This document shows positions 16,445 to 24,780 of a stretch of DNA of 59,731 nt, piece by piece; positions within the stretch are counted from its first letter, which is position 1; every line of letters begins with the position of its first letter. The notes under the pieces were generated by a model that saw only the letters and a list, made by a program, of their open reading frames with translations, ran no database searches and was not told where the DNA came from. The translations under genes and the position numbers were made by a program. Where the stretch lies: positions 12,160-71,890 of the forward strand of contig DKZK01000009.1 in the NCBI GenBank assembly GCA_002493625.1, in the 5' to 3' direction. The stretch is from Lachnospiraceae bacterium UBA7076. Its GTDB lineage: Bacteria > Bacillota > Clostridia > Lachnospirales > Lachnospiraceae.

Positions 16445-16849
16445 ATGGAACTTAGAAATTGCAGAACCTGTAAAAGACTATTTAACTACATGGGTGGAGA
16501 CCCTATTTGCCCGAAATGTAACGAAGCACTTGAAGAAAAATTTCAGGAAGTAAAAAAATATATATATGATAATCCCGGTCAGTCAGCGCCTCAGGTTGCT
16601 GAGGAATGCGAGGTGTCGCTGAAACAGCTTAAAAAATGGGTGCGTGAGGAGCGGCTTTCCTTTACGGATGATTCGCTTGTGGGACTTGAGTGCGAGAAAT
16701 GCGGCAAGATGATACACAGTGGAAGATTTTGCAGTAATTGTTCAAGCGGACTTGCAAACTCCATGAACGCTGCATTTAAAAAACCGCAGGTAACCTCGGT
16801 CAAAAAACCGCAAACCTCCGCCACCGGTAAAATGAGATTTCTGGAGTAG
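16445..16849 (+). CDS. yvyF: Flagellar operon protein YvyF (TIGR03826 family)
   Basis: This is a protein of 134 residues with an N-terminal zinc-ribbon (CRTC, CPKC), a central helix-turn-helix-like region (SAPQVAEECEVSLKQLKKWV) and a second zinc-ribbon (CEKC, CSNC). The family is always found beside flgM in Firmicutes; its function is unknown, though the architecture suggests a regulator. I place the start at 16445 because AGGAAGGGG lies about 10 nt before it; an ATG at 16436 would leave only 2 nt. The C-terminal tail after the second ribbon is lysine/serine-rich and probably disordered. A 364-nt gap with a very long hairpin separates it from flgM, so flgM likely has its own promoter. Confidence 0.88.
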   Translation: MELRNCRTCKRLFNYMGGDPICPKCNEALEEKFQEVKKYIYDNPGQSAPQVAEECEVSLKQLKKWVREERLSFTDDSLVGLECEKCGKMIHSGRFCSNCSSGLANSMNAAFKKPQVTSVKKPQTSATGKMRFLE

Positions 16850-16937
16850 GCAGGAAACTGTCGCCTGAAGGAACGCGCTTTCTTGCGGAGGTGCAAAAAA
16901 TTGTTGGTCAGACAGGCTGCATATTAACTGAAAATCG

Positions 16938-17138
16938 TTTGAGGACGTCGGTGCTTAAATGGGACTGTCACATTAAGGGGATTTAAGGTGTAATATAAAA
17001 AATATTTGAGGACGTTGGCATCTGAGCCGGACTCCGGATGTATATATAGCAGGAAAAACGTTAAGCGAAAGCGTGTTTTTCCTGCTATATATACATCCGG
17101 AGTCCGGCTCTTAGTACCATTACGTCTTCAAACTTTTT
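16938..17138. repeat. Long hairpin with a perfect 36-bp inverted repeat, possibly a giant terminator
   Basis: Arms at 17024-17059 and 17075-17110 are perfect complements over 36 bp, with a 15-nt loop containing GCGAAAGC. An outer arm TTTGAGGACG (17005-17014) pairs with CGTCTTCAAA (17123-17132), directly followed by CTTTTT. The same TTTGAGGACGT sequence also occurs as a direct repeat at 16938. It fills the non-coding gap between yvyF and flgM; no gene is seen there. It could act as a terminator or as a recombination or mobile palindromic element. Confidence 0.8.
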
Positions 17139-17149
17139 CCCGTTTAAGT

Positions 17150-17177
17150 ATTATGTTATTTCCAAAACAACCGATAA
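17150..17177 (+). promoter_or_regulatory. Weak sigma-28-type promoter candidate before flgM
   Basis: ACCGATAA at 17170-17177 resembles the sigma-28 -10 GCCGATAA. A match to the TAAA -35 box is poor at normal spacing (TTAT); a TTAAGTATTA identical to that before flagellin lies 7 bp further out. flgM often has such a promoter, but this one is uncertain. Confidence 0.35.
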
Positions 17178-17213
17178 AATAATTGAACGAATATTTTTCA
17201 AGGAGGGATTATT

Positions 17214-17501
17214 ATGCGAATTGGTACTTATAACATGGTCAGCCAGATATATGGAAACAGTCCGGCAAAGAAATCAAATACAGCAAATGGTACCAGCTAT
17301 GCAAACTTCAAGGATGAAGTATCTTTTTCCGCTACAGGTAAAGATATGCAGGTGGCTAAAAACGCTCTTGCGGCTGCGCCTGATGTAAGGGAAGCACGTG
17401 TAAACGATATTAAGTCAAGACTTGAGAACGGTACTTACGAAGTCAGCGTTGAAGATTTTGCTGCGAAGCTTATGGATGCATTTTCTGCAAAGATATTTTA
17501 G
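17214..17501 (+). CDS. flgM: Anti-sigma-28 factor FlgM
   Basis: FlgM binds sigma-28 (SigD/FliA) and holds late flagellar genes off until the hook is finished. The protein has 95 residues with the usual layout: a flexible serine/asparagine-rich N-terminal half, then the sigma-binding helices (VREARVNDIKSRLENGTYEV, then VEDFAAKLMDAF). AAGGAGGG precedes the ATG. Position between yvyF and flgN matches Bacillus. The flagellin promoter at 27759 is of the sigma-28 type and is its expected target system. Confidence 0.93.
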   Translation: MRIGTYNMVSQIYGNSPAKKSNTANGTSYANFKDEVSFSATGKDMQVAKNALAAAPDVREARVNDIKSRLENGTYEVSVEDFAAKLMDAFSAKIF

Positions 17502-17527
17502 GCAGACAGTACATTAGGAGATTATTT

Positions 17528-18055
17528 ATGGCAAGCTTGATTGAGAATTTGATAACCGAGATGAACGAGGAATATGCAGTGTATGAGAAGCTCCTTACAA
17601 CGTCACAGGAGAAGACATCTGCCATAGTTTCCAACAATTTGGACAGACTGCGGGAGGTTACCGACAGGGAACAGCTTTTGGTTGATACAATTACCGGTAT
17701 ATCAGTAAAAAGACATGAAACTATGGATAACATTGCTGTTGTTCTCAACATGAAAAAGGATGAGCTTAAGATAATTGACATTGTTAATTTTCTTGAGTCG
17801 CAGCCGGAGTTCCGAGAACCTCTGGCACGTATAAACGAGAAGCTTTCCAAGCTTGCAAGGAGACTTAAGGAGGTTAATATGCACAATCAGAATCTCCTTC
17901 AGGAATCTCTTTCTATGTTGGAATACAACATTAATTTGTTGCAGAATCTTAACAGAGCGCCGGAGACGGCGGAATATTCAAAGGATATGTTTAAGGGTCA
18001 TGACGGATACGCCGGAGCAGGCGAAGCAGCAGGTAAATTTGATGCAAAACAGTAG
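17528..18055 (+). CDS. flgN: Flagellar hook-filament junction chaperone FlgN
   Basis: This 175-residue helical cytosolic protein of the FlgN family begins with a long amphipathic helix (LIENLITEMNEEYAVYEKLL). It binds the C-termini of FlgK and FlgL and delivers them to the flagellar export gate. It lies 26 nt after flgM and 14 nt before the first flgK, the standard order. The last ~25 residues are Gly/Ala-rich and likely flexible. With three junction-type clients downstream (two FlgK-like, one FlgL) it may serve more partners than usual. Confidence 0.88.
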   Translation: MASLIENLITEMNEEYAVYEKLLTTSQEKTSAIVSNNLDRLREVTDREQLLVDTITGISVKRHETMDNIAVVLNMKKDELKIIDIVNFLESQPEFREPLARINEKLSKLARRLKEVNMHNQNLLQESLSMLEYNINLLQNLNRAPETAEYSKDMFKGHDGYAGAGEAAGKFDAKQ

Positions 18056-18069
18056 GAAAGGATAAGCTT

Positions 18070-19887
18070 ATGGCTGGAACAATGGGAAGGTTGACAGTTG
18101 GCGTTTCGGGCTTACAGACAAGTCAGTATTCGATTAATACTACAGCTCACAACCTTATGAACACACAAACAAATGGATATAGCAGACAGCAGGTTGTACT
18201 CACTGACCTTATGTACAACAAGGTCGCAAGAGATAACGGGCGAAACTACAAGGCAGGAATCGGCGTTGTTACCGCAGAGCTTAAACAGGCGAGAGATAAT
18301 TTTGCGGATGTGTCATACAGAGAGGAGTACGGACGCTTAAATTACTATAAGGCGCAGTACGAAACTGTTGAAGAGGTAGAGAACTATTTTAGCGAGACAG
18401 AGGGTGAAGATTTTAATACTACTCTGGATTCTTTTTGGAAGGCACTTCAGGAGCTGCAAAAGGAAACAAACAGCATTGTAACAAGAAGTTCATTTATATC
18501 TACGGCTCAGTCTTTTTTAGACCGCGTTCAGGGTATAAGAAGAGGCCTCGTCAATTATCAGAGAAACTTAAACGGCGAGATACAGAAGCATGTTGATAAA
18601 ATAAATAAATTATCAAAAACGATATTGGAATTGAATGGTGACATTCTCATGGCGGAGGCGTCCGGCATAGAGAATGCTAATGATTATAGAGATGCCAGAA
18701 ATATGGCTATAGACGAGCTTTCGGGCATAGTGAGTACAGAAATTGTACCAAATAAGGACGGCACGGTTGAGGTTTACATAGAAGGAAGAATCCTTGTTAC
18801 GGGAGGAAAAGCATATCAGCTTGCCTCCATGAAAATAATAGACAATGAAAAATATGAGCAGCAGTTTGACTTTACAGGGGACGCTGCTGATTTTGAGATG
18901 CCTGTATGGGCAGATGATGAAGCTCCGCTGTTTGATATTAAAAAGCTTCCGTCCACAGAGACGGACACGGACGTGGGAGCGCTTAAGGGTCTGCTTATGT
19001 CAAGAGGATATTTTATAAGCAATTATACGGATATGCCGACTAAGCCGGTTAAGCCTCTTGCTTCTGACTTTGCAAATGATGCGGACTATCAGGCGGCTCT
19101 TACGGATTATGAGACGGCTTCCAATCAATATGCGCAGGAGGTCGAATATTATAACACATACGTGGAGCCATACACGATTACAAATTTAAGTGCGCAGTTT
19201 GACACTCTTGTGCATGCCATTATGTCAGGCATGAATGATGTTTTATGCCCGAATAAGGAGGTTACCCTTGCGGACGGCAGCACAATCAAGATATTGGATG
19301 AGAAAGCAGCCGGTATCGGTATGGGAAACGGAAATGAATATGCAGGAACAGAGTTATTTGTAAGAGGATCGATGCCGAGATATACAACACAGACGATAAC
19401 TCTTGCAGACGGCACTACGATGCAGGCGCAGGTTTACAATGAGGAAAACCCTGATGATTACTATTCGCTGTATTCCATAGGCACGGTTACGGTAAATGAA
19501 GAGCTTGCCCAGAATCCGTCGCTCCTTCCGTTGTCACGTGTTTCCGGTGAGGAGGCACAGACTGTAGCCGACAAGCTTATTGATTTGTGGAACAGCAAGT
19601 TTGCGCCGGTGAGCCCGAATTCCTCTGTGGATTGTAATTTCAAGGACTTTTATGCAGGAATGATTGACGATCTGGGAGACAGAGGCTTTATGTACAACGG
19701 CATGGTGGAGACCCAACAGCAGACCGTTGTCGATATTGATATATACAGACAGGAGGTTGCAGGCGTATCCTCCGATGAGGAGCTTTCAAATCTGATAAGA
19801 TTTCAGCACGCATACAATGCTGCGTCAAGATATATCAACACCGTTTCGGAAATGATAGAGCATCTTATAGAACGGCTTGGCGCTTAA
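18070..19887 (+). CDS. flgK: Flagellar hook-associated protein FlgK (copy 1)
   Basis: The protein has 605 residues and forms the hook-filament junction. It shows the conserved N-terminus (LQTSQYSINTTAHNLMNTQTNGYSRQQ, about residues 15-41), the FlgK N-terminal helical region with YYKAQYETVEEVENYFSE, and the C-terminal helix motif EELSNLIRFQHAYNAASRYI. The middle contains an inserted region (about 300-480) with Asp/Thr-rich loops exposed on the surface. It is exported without a cleaved signal. A second FlgK-like gene follows 35 nt later. The two share the termini but differ strongly in the middle, so they are old paralogues rather than a recent copy. Confidence 0.9.
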   Translation: MAGTMGRLTVGVSGLQTSQYSINTTAHNLMNTQTNGYSRQQVVLTDLMYNKVARDNGRNYKAGIGVVTAELKQARDNFADVSYREEYGRLNYYKAQYETVEEVENYFSETEGEDFNTTLDSFWKALQELQKETNSIVTRSSFISTAQSFLDRVQGIRRGLVNYQRNLNGEIQKHVDKINKLSKTILELNGDILMAEASGIENANDYRDARNMAIDELSGIVSTEIVPNKDGTVEVYIEGRILVTGGKAYQLASMKIIDNEKYEQQFDFTGDAADFEMPVWADDEAPLFDIKKLPSTETDTDVGALKGLLMSRGYFISNYTDMPTKPVKPLASDFANDADYQAALTDYETASNQYAQEVEYYNTYVEPYTITNLSAQFDTLVHAIMSGMNDVLCPNKEVTLADGSTIKILDEKAAGIGMGNGNEYAGTELFVRGSMPRYTTQTITLADGTTMQAQVYNEENPDDYYSLYSIGTVTVNEELAQNPSLLPLSRVSGEEAQTVADKLIDLWNSKFAPVSPNSSVDCNFKDFYAGMIDDLGDRGFMYNGMVETQQQTVVDIDIYRQEVAGVSSDEELSNLIRFQHAYNAASRYINTVSEMIEHLIERLGA

Positions 19888-19922
19888 GGTTTTGGAACAA
19901 AAAAGAGAAAAGGAGTGGTTAC

Positions 19923-21791
19923 ATGCCATCAACATTTTTAGGACTAAATACAGGATTATCGGGACTTAATTATTTTCAGTCGGCACTGAATACAACCTCG
20001 CACAATATATCCAATGCAGATACAAAGGGGTACAGCAGACAGCAGATTGTAGCTACTGCTTCAGACCCTATCAGATATAAACGTACATACGGAATGATGG
20101 GCACGGGAGTAAAGGGAGTGTCCATTGACAGGCAGAGAGAGGTTTTCTACGATAATAAATACTGGCAGGCAAGCAGCAAATGCAGTCAGTATGAGGCACA
20201 GCATGACAGCCTTTCCAATCTTCAGATGTACATGGATGAGATTGGAAGCGAATCGGGATATACAAAATGGATTTCACAGATATCCAATGCGCTTCAGGAC
20301 ATAGCGGACAGACCTGAGGATTATACCACAAGAATTTCTTATGCTCTTGTAACAGACGGTTTTACGGACGTTGTAAATGAGCTTTCAACCAGTTTTCAAA
20401 ATGAGCAGAAATCATTAAATGACCAGATTGAGCTTGTGGTCAGTGACATTAATACGCTCTCAAAGCAGATATATGAGCTTACAAAGCAGATAATAAACGT
20501 GGAGCTTAAGGGCGGCTCTGCAAATGACCTGAGAGATATGAGGGATTTATGCATAGACAGACTTTCCGAATACTGTACGGTTGAGGTAAATGAGCGCTCC
20601 ATTATGTACGGAAACGGAGTTGAATCGGTTCCTGCCAATGCAACGACTATGTCCGTATACTTAAATGGTGAGCTTCTGGTTGACGAGATGGGATATAAGG
20701 AGCTTATGGTAACTCCGAGACGTGAAAAAATAAATCAGAATGACGTTGACGGACTTGTGGATATATATTGGAAGTGCGCAGACGGAACGGCAGGCGAGGA
20801 GTTTTACACTGCAAGATATAACGGAAAGCTTACGGGACTTCTCAATGTGAGAGACGGAAACAACGGCGAAGTATTTTCAGGAACCGTAACCTCCGTCAGT
20901 GAAAATCCGCCGTCCGCAAAGGTAGAGCTGGAGAGACCAATACATGTAGATAAATTAAACATACCGGAACAGGGGACAATCACATTGAACGGACGTGATT
21001 ACCTCTATGACGGCTGGACGGCAGAATATGATGCCGATGGAAAGCTCAACAATTTCGAATTTCTTAACATGACAATGATAAATGAAAATGATGTTGAGGT
21101 GGCTGCAAAATTTCCTCTGAATATGGCAGGTCGTACGGCTAAGATTGGCGAGAGCAACATGGTAAAGGGTATACCGTATTATCAGGCAAGACTGAATGAG
21201 TTTGTAAGAACCCTTTCAAAATACATGAACGATATAACAACGTCAGGAGTAGATGAGAATGGCGAGCCGGGTCTTGATATGTTTACTGCACTGCAGGCAA
21301 CCGGAGGCGACTATGTATTGAAGGGAACGATGCAGGGAACCGGCAGCATAACGTCAGCGGCATCAAGCTATTATAAGCTGACGGGATTGAACTGGGAGCT
21401 CAACAGCAGTTGGAAGACGGACCCTTCAAAGGTGGTTGTTTCCTATGACAGGGATGTTGAGCAGGGCAATGTGGCTGCAAAGCCTATCATAGACAGAATC
21501 ATGTATGGAATGACAGATCAGACCATGTTCCAGCAGGGAAGTCTGTCACAGTATTTGCAGGCTATGACGACGAACCTTGCAGTTGATATTAAAAAGATGG
21601 AAGTATTTACGGCAAATCAGGATGATATAAAATACACCATAGACACACAGAGAAAGTCAATATCCGGAGTAGACGAGAACGAGGAGGCATCCGACCTTGT
21701 AAAGTTTGAGAATCTTTACAACCTTGCCTCAAAGGTCATATCAGTTTTAAATGAAGTATATGATAAGCTTATAAATGAAACAGGTATTTAA
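19923..21791 (+). CDS. flgK: Flagellar hook-associated protein FlgK (copy 2)
   Basis: This 622-residue second FlgK-family protein has the N-terminal signature (LNTTSHNISNADTKGYSRQQIV) and the C-terminal motif EEASDLVKFENLYNLASKVI. Its ASDLVKFE C-terminus is closer to classic FlgK than copy 1. It may replace copy 1 in the junction, form a two-layer junction, or occupy a different position such as the hook end. Both copies lie in the same operon with flgN and flgL, so they are probably made together. AAAGGAG precedes the ATG at 19923. Confidence 0.88.
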   Translation: MPSTFLGLNTGLSGLNYFQSALNTTSHNISNADTKGYSRQQIVATASDPIRYKRTYGMMGTGVKGVSIDRQREVFYDNKYWQASSKCSQYEAQHDSLSNLQMYMDEIGSESGYTKWISQISNALQDIADRPEDYTTRISYALVTDGFTDVVNELSTSFQNEQKSLNDQIELVVSDINTLSKQIYELTKQIINVELKGGSANDLRDMRDLCIDRLSEYCTVEVNERSIMYGNGVESVPANATTMSVYLNGELLVDEMGYKELMVTPRREKINQNDVDGLVDIYWKCADGTAGEEFYTARYNGKLTGLLNVRDGNNGEVFSGTVTSVSENPPSAKVELERPIHVDKLNIPEQGTITLNGRDYLYDGWTAEYDADGKLNNFEFLNMTMINENDVEVAAKFPLNMAGRTAKIGESNMVKGIPYYQARLNEFVRTLSKYMNDITTSGVDENGEPGLDMFTALQATGGDYVLKGTMQGTGSITSAASSYYKLTGLNWELNSSWKTDPSKVVVSYDRDVEQGNVAAKPIIDRIMYGMTDQTMFQQGSLSQYLQAMTTNLAVDIKKMEVFTANQDDIKYTIDTQRKSISGVDENEEASDLVKFENLYNLASKVISVLNEVYDKLINETGI

Positions 21792-21867
21792 TCTGTCCGG
21801 TGACGAGGTCGCCGGGATCTAATATATGTAGTAACGAAGTCACAGGACTTGAAGGAGGTAACCGGAA

Positions 21868-23397
21868 ATGAGAATAACGAATCAGATTGTATCAGGTAAT
21901 TCACTTAGAAATATGCAGAAAAGCATGCAGCAGGTAAATAAGAGAACCCAGCAGCTCACAACAGGAAAAAAGATTTCCAGAGCTTCCGAGGATCCTGTTA
22001 TAGCAATAAGGGCGCTTAAGCTCAGAACTACCGTAACCCAGCTTGAGCAGTACAAGGGCAAGAATATACCGGATGCTACATCATGGTATAAGATAACACA
22101 GACCTCCCTTGATAATATAACAGGAAAAATTAAGGGAATAAATGATTACTGTGTTCAGGGCTCCACAGATTCCTTCAGCACCTCGGACAGAAGCGCAATT
22201 ATTGATGGCTTAAAGCAGCTTCGCGATATGATATTTGCAGAGGGTAATGCAACCTATGCGGGAAGATATATTTTTTCGGGCTACAAGACTGACAGAAGTT
22301 TAGTGTTTGTATCCACGGAGGATAACACAAAGTATTCATACGATATAACGCAGCATTTTACGGCAGACGATCTGGACACGAAAAACACTGTGTGGGATGA
22401 GATTGATTACACAAAGCTGGACGGATACCTTGACGGCACGGACACTTACGAGCAGCCGAATCCTGAAACCGTGTACAGGCTTAACCTTGGATATGACCGC
22501 ATAGAACAGTTCAACAATGACGGCGCCAATGTACTTTCACTTAAGGCAAAGGATGCGGCGGGAGCTGACATTGATTTATCAGCTTTTACAATATCGGTAA
22601 AAGAGACGGATGACGTTGACACATATTATGAGGTGGGACCGGATGATATAAACATTGTAAAGGAAACAGGAGAAATCATTTTTGGCGAAAATGTATATAA
22701 TACGTTAAAGACAGCGGATGATATAGAGGTAACATATTCAAGAAAGGATTTCAGGAAGGACGAACTGAGACCGGAGCATTTCTTTGACTGTATTCAGTAC
22801 ACGGAACAGCCGGACGGTACGATAAAGACCGTGCAGTATGAGCAGCCACCGGAGGGTCAGGCGATATACTATGAGGTAAACTTTAATCAGAGCGTTCAGG
22901 TAAATACCGAGGGCAATAAGATTATAAACCCTAAGGTTGGCAATGACATAAACGACCTTATATATGCGCTTCAGGATATGGAACAGGCGGAGAAGGCAGA
23001 AACCCAGCTCAAGGCCATGCTTCAGGACCCGCAGTATGCAAATGACGATGCGGCAGTAAACAGGATTAATCAGATGCTATCTGACCTTGATGTCGAGCTT
23101 GCGGTTAAGAAGGAAAACATGCAGAAGAAGTTTTCACAGAACATCAAGAACTTCCAGGATTACATGGATCAGATTACGGCGGTTCAGTCAGACTTGGGAA
23201 GCCGTATGACGAAGCTTTCCATGATTGAGGTAAGGGTCAAGGAACAGTATGCATCCTTCAAGGAGCTTAAGAGCACCAATGAGGATGTGGAAACAGATTC
23301 GGCAATCATTGACTTTAACGAGGCGGGTCTTGTGTATGAATCAGCGCTTGCGGCAACAAGTAACATTATGAGAAAGACTTTGCTTGACTATATTTAA
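21868..23397 (+). CDS. flgL: Flagellar hook-associated protein FlgL (HAP3)
   Basis: The protein has 509 residues, clearly longer than the ~300 of Bacillus FlgL. Conserved flagellin-like termini are present: N-terminal MRITNQIVSGNSLRNMQKSM, with TGKKISRASEDP around residue 35, and C-terminal ESALAATSNIMRKTLLDYI. The extra length lies in the middle (about 150-370), a beta-rich surface domain. It forms the second junction layer between FlgK and the filament. The ribosome binding site is AAGGAGG. The 76-nt gap after flgK contains a small GGTGAC/GTCGCC hairpin at about 21799-21813. Confidence 0.92.
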   Translation: MRITNQIVSGNSLRNMQKSMQQVNKRTQQLTTGKKISRASEDPVIAIRALKLRTTVTQLEQYKGKNIPDATSWYKITQTSLDNITGKIKGINDYCVQGSTDSFSTSDRSAIIDGLKQLRDMIFAEGNATYAGRYIFSGYKTDRSLVFVSTEDNTKYSYDITQHFTADDLDTKNTVWDEIDYTKLDGYLDGTDTYEQPNPETVYRLNLGYDRIEQFNNDGANVLSLKAKDAAGADIDLSAFTISVKETDDVDTYYEVGPDDINIVKETGEIIFGENVYNTLKTADDIEVTYSRKDFRKDELRPEHFFDCIQYTEQPDGTIKTVQYEQPPEGQAIYYEVNFNQSVQVNTEGNKIINPKVGNDINDLIYALQDMEQAEKAETQLKAMLQDPQYANDDAAVNRINQMLSDLDVELAVKKENMQKKFSQNIKNFQDYMDQITAVQSDLGSRMTKLSMIEVRVKEQYASFKELKSTNEDVETDSAIIDFNEAGLVYESALAATSNIMRKTLLDYI

Positions 23398-23413
23398 AAA
23401 ATTGTTCATAATG

Positions 23414-23457
23414 TATCCTAAGGAGGGGCTCACGAAGTGGGAGGATTCCTTAGGATA
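23414..23457 (+). promoter_or_regulatory. Stem-loop before fliW with GGA motifs in the loop
   Basis: TATCCTAAGGA (23414-23424) pairs perfectly with TCCTTAGGATA (23447-23457). The 22-nt loop holds GGGA and AGGA, the core of CsrA binding sites, and no T-tract follows. It lies 42 nt before fliW. CsrA binding here is only a suggestion; it could also protect or process the mRNA. Confidence 0.45.
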
Positions 23458-23499
23458 GAAGATTAAAAAGAGTATTGCTTAGAAAGGGAAGGTGCATAC

Positions 23500-23964
23500 A
23501 TGAGGGCGGAAACAAAATTTTTTGGAACGATAGATATTGAGGATGATAAGATAATCCATTTTCCAAACGGAATAATTGGTTTTGAAAATCTTAAAAACTT
23601 TGCCTTAATATATGATTCGGAGCAGGAGGAACGCTCGAATATAAGCTGGCTGCAGTCCATGGATGAGCCGCTTATGGTGCTTCCTGTCATAAATCCGATG
23701 GATATAACGGAAAGCTACACGCCTCTTATAGAGGATGAGCTTATGAAAAATATCGGTGATCCGGCAGATGCGGATGTACTTATACTTGTTTCCATGTCCA
23801 TTCCGTCAGACCTCACAAAGATGACTGCAAACCTCAAGGGACCGTTTATCATAAATACGGTTGACCGTAAAGCCATGCAGGTTATAGTTGAGAATGCAGA
23901 CTATGATGTAAAGTATAACGTGTATGACGCTATTGAGAGACTGAAGGCAAGGGAGGGTGAGTAA
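23500..23964 (+). CDS. fliW: Flagellar assembly factor FliW
   Basis: This 154-residue cytosolic protein binds flagellin and, when flagellin is low, binds CsrA and blocks its repression of flagellin translation (established in Bacillus subtilis). Family features include the N-terminal TKFFGTIDIEDDKIIHFPNG and GFENLKNFAL, and the conserved PxxINPMDI stretch. The gene is followed by csrA 1 nt after its stop codon. The flagellin leader in this window carries candidate CsrA sites, so the complete FliW-CsrA-flagellin loop is present. Confidence 0.95.
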   Translation: MRAETKFFGTIDIEDDKIIHFPNGIIGFENLKNFALIYDSEQEERSNISWLQSMDEPLMVLPVINPMDITESYTPLIEDELMKNIGDPADADVLILVSMSIPSDLTKMTANLKGPFIINTVDRKAMQVIVENADYDVKYNVYDAIERLKAREGE

Positions 23965-23965
23965 T

Positions 23966-24181
23966 ATGCTGGCACTTTCAAGAAAACAGGGCGAATCAAT
24001 TATAATCGGAGGCAATATAGAACTCACAATCCTTGAGGTAAAGGGTGAGCAGGTTAAGATTGGGATATCCGCGCCAAAGAGTGTTCCTGTATACAGAAAA
24101 GAGATTTATTTGCAGATTCAGGAGGAAAACAGACAGGCTGCTGCAAATATTGACATAGAAAGCTTGAAGAAATTATTTTAA
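23966..24181 (+). CDS. csrA: Carbon storage / translational regulator CsrA
   Basis: The RNA-binding dimer has 71 residues starting MLALSRKQGESIIIGG, the family start, which is why I choose ATG 23966 over the GTG at 23957 that would overlap fliW. It binds GGA motifs in hairpin loops and over ribosome binding sites. The C-terminal extension (NRQAAANIDIESLKKLF) is the form found in FliW-controlled CsrA proteins, where FliW contacts this region. GGTGAG before the ATG lies in the end of fliW, so the two are translationally coupled. Confidence 0.96.
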   Translation: MLALSRKQGESIIIGGNIELTILEVKGEQVKIGISAPKSVPVYRKEIYLQIQEENRQAAANIDIESLKKLF

Positions 24182-24197
24182 AGGTGTAAACTATTGG

Positions 24198-24271
24198 TAT
24201 CGACTTGACGATACACTAAATAGAGTATAAGCATTTAGCGTCGATATTTTACTCGGACGCTTTTTGCTTTT
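24198..24271 (+). terminator. csrA terminator with a competing upstream pairing
   Basis: AGCGTC (24237-24242) pairs with GACGCT (24256-24261), followed by TTTTGCTTTT: a terminator. The same left arm can instead pair upstream: CTAAAT (24216-24221) with ATTTAG (24233-24238), and TATCGAC (24198-24204) with GTCGATA (24240-24246). The two folds exclude each other, an attenuator-like layout before flaG-fliD-fliS. Confidence 0.55.
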
Positions 24272-24313
24272 CGTAACAATTAATGTTTTTAAATCACATG
24301 GAGGTGTATGAAC

Positions 24314-24760
24314 ATGGCAAGAATTGAAGGAATTGGTGGTGGCAGTATGGCAAATGCTGTAAACACACCAAAAAGCAGACCGCAGAATACGGATATTCGC
24401 GTGTCTGACACAGTACCAAAGGAACAGAGAATAGATGTTCCTGTAGTGACTTCCGCAGGAGGCAAGGGAGATTCACAGACTGATGCAAGACGTCCGGAGG
24501 GAGAGGTTTTTGGTAAGGATGTAACTCCTGAACAGGCAAAAACCGCCGTTGACGACCTGAACAAGCAGGTCAAGCAGGCAAACCCTATGAGACATACGCA
24601 GCTCAGTTTCAAGTATCATGAGGATACAAACAGGATTTCCATAACTGTAACAGACAGTGATACCGATGAGGTTATCAGGGAGATTCCGCCTGAGAAAGCT
24701 TTAGACATGCTTGCAAAGGCATGGGAGCTTGCGGGACTTCTTGTGGATGAAAAGAGATAG
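24314..24760 (+). CDS. flaG: Flagellar protein FlaG
   Basis: The product has 148 residues. The C-terminal domain has the FlaG pattern (HTQLSFKYHEDTNRISITVTDS, then EVIREIPPEKALDMLAKAWELAGLLVDEKR); the N-terminal half is low-complexity. FlaG is encoded before fliD in many bacteria and influences filament length, but its mechanism is unclear. I prefer ATG 24314, 7 nt after GGAGGTG at 24300-24306; ATG 24308 is too close. It is followed 20 nt later by fliD. Confidence 0.85.
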   Translation: MARIEGIGGGSMANAVNTPKSRPQNTDIRVSDTVPKEQRIDVPVVTSAGGKGDSQTDARRPEGEVFGKDVTPEQAKTAVDDLNKQVKQANPMRHTQLSFKYHEDTNRISITVTDSDTDEVIREIPPEKALDMLAKAWELAGLLVDEKR

Positions 24761-24780
24761 ATGGAAGGGAGGATATAATC

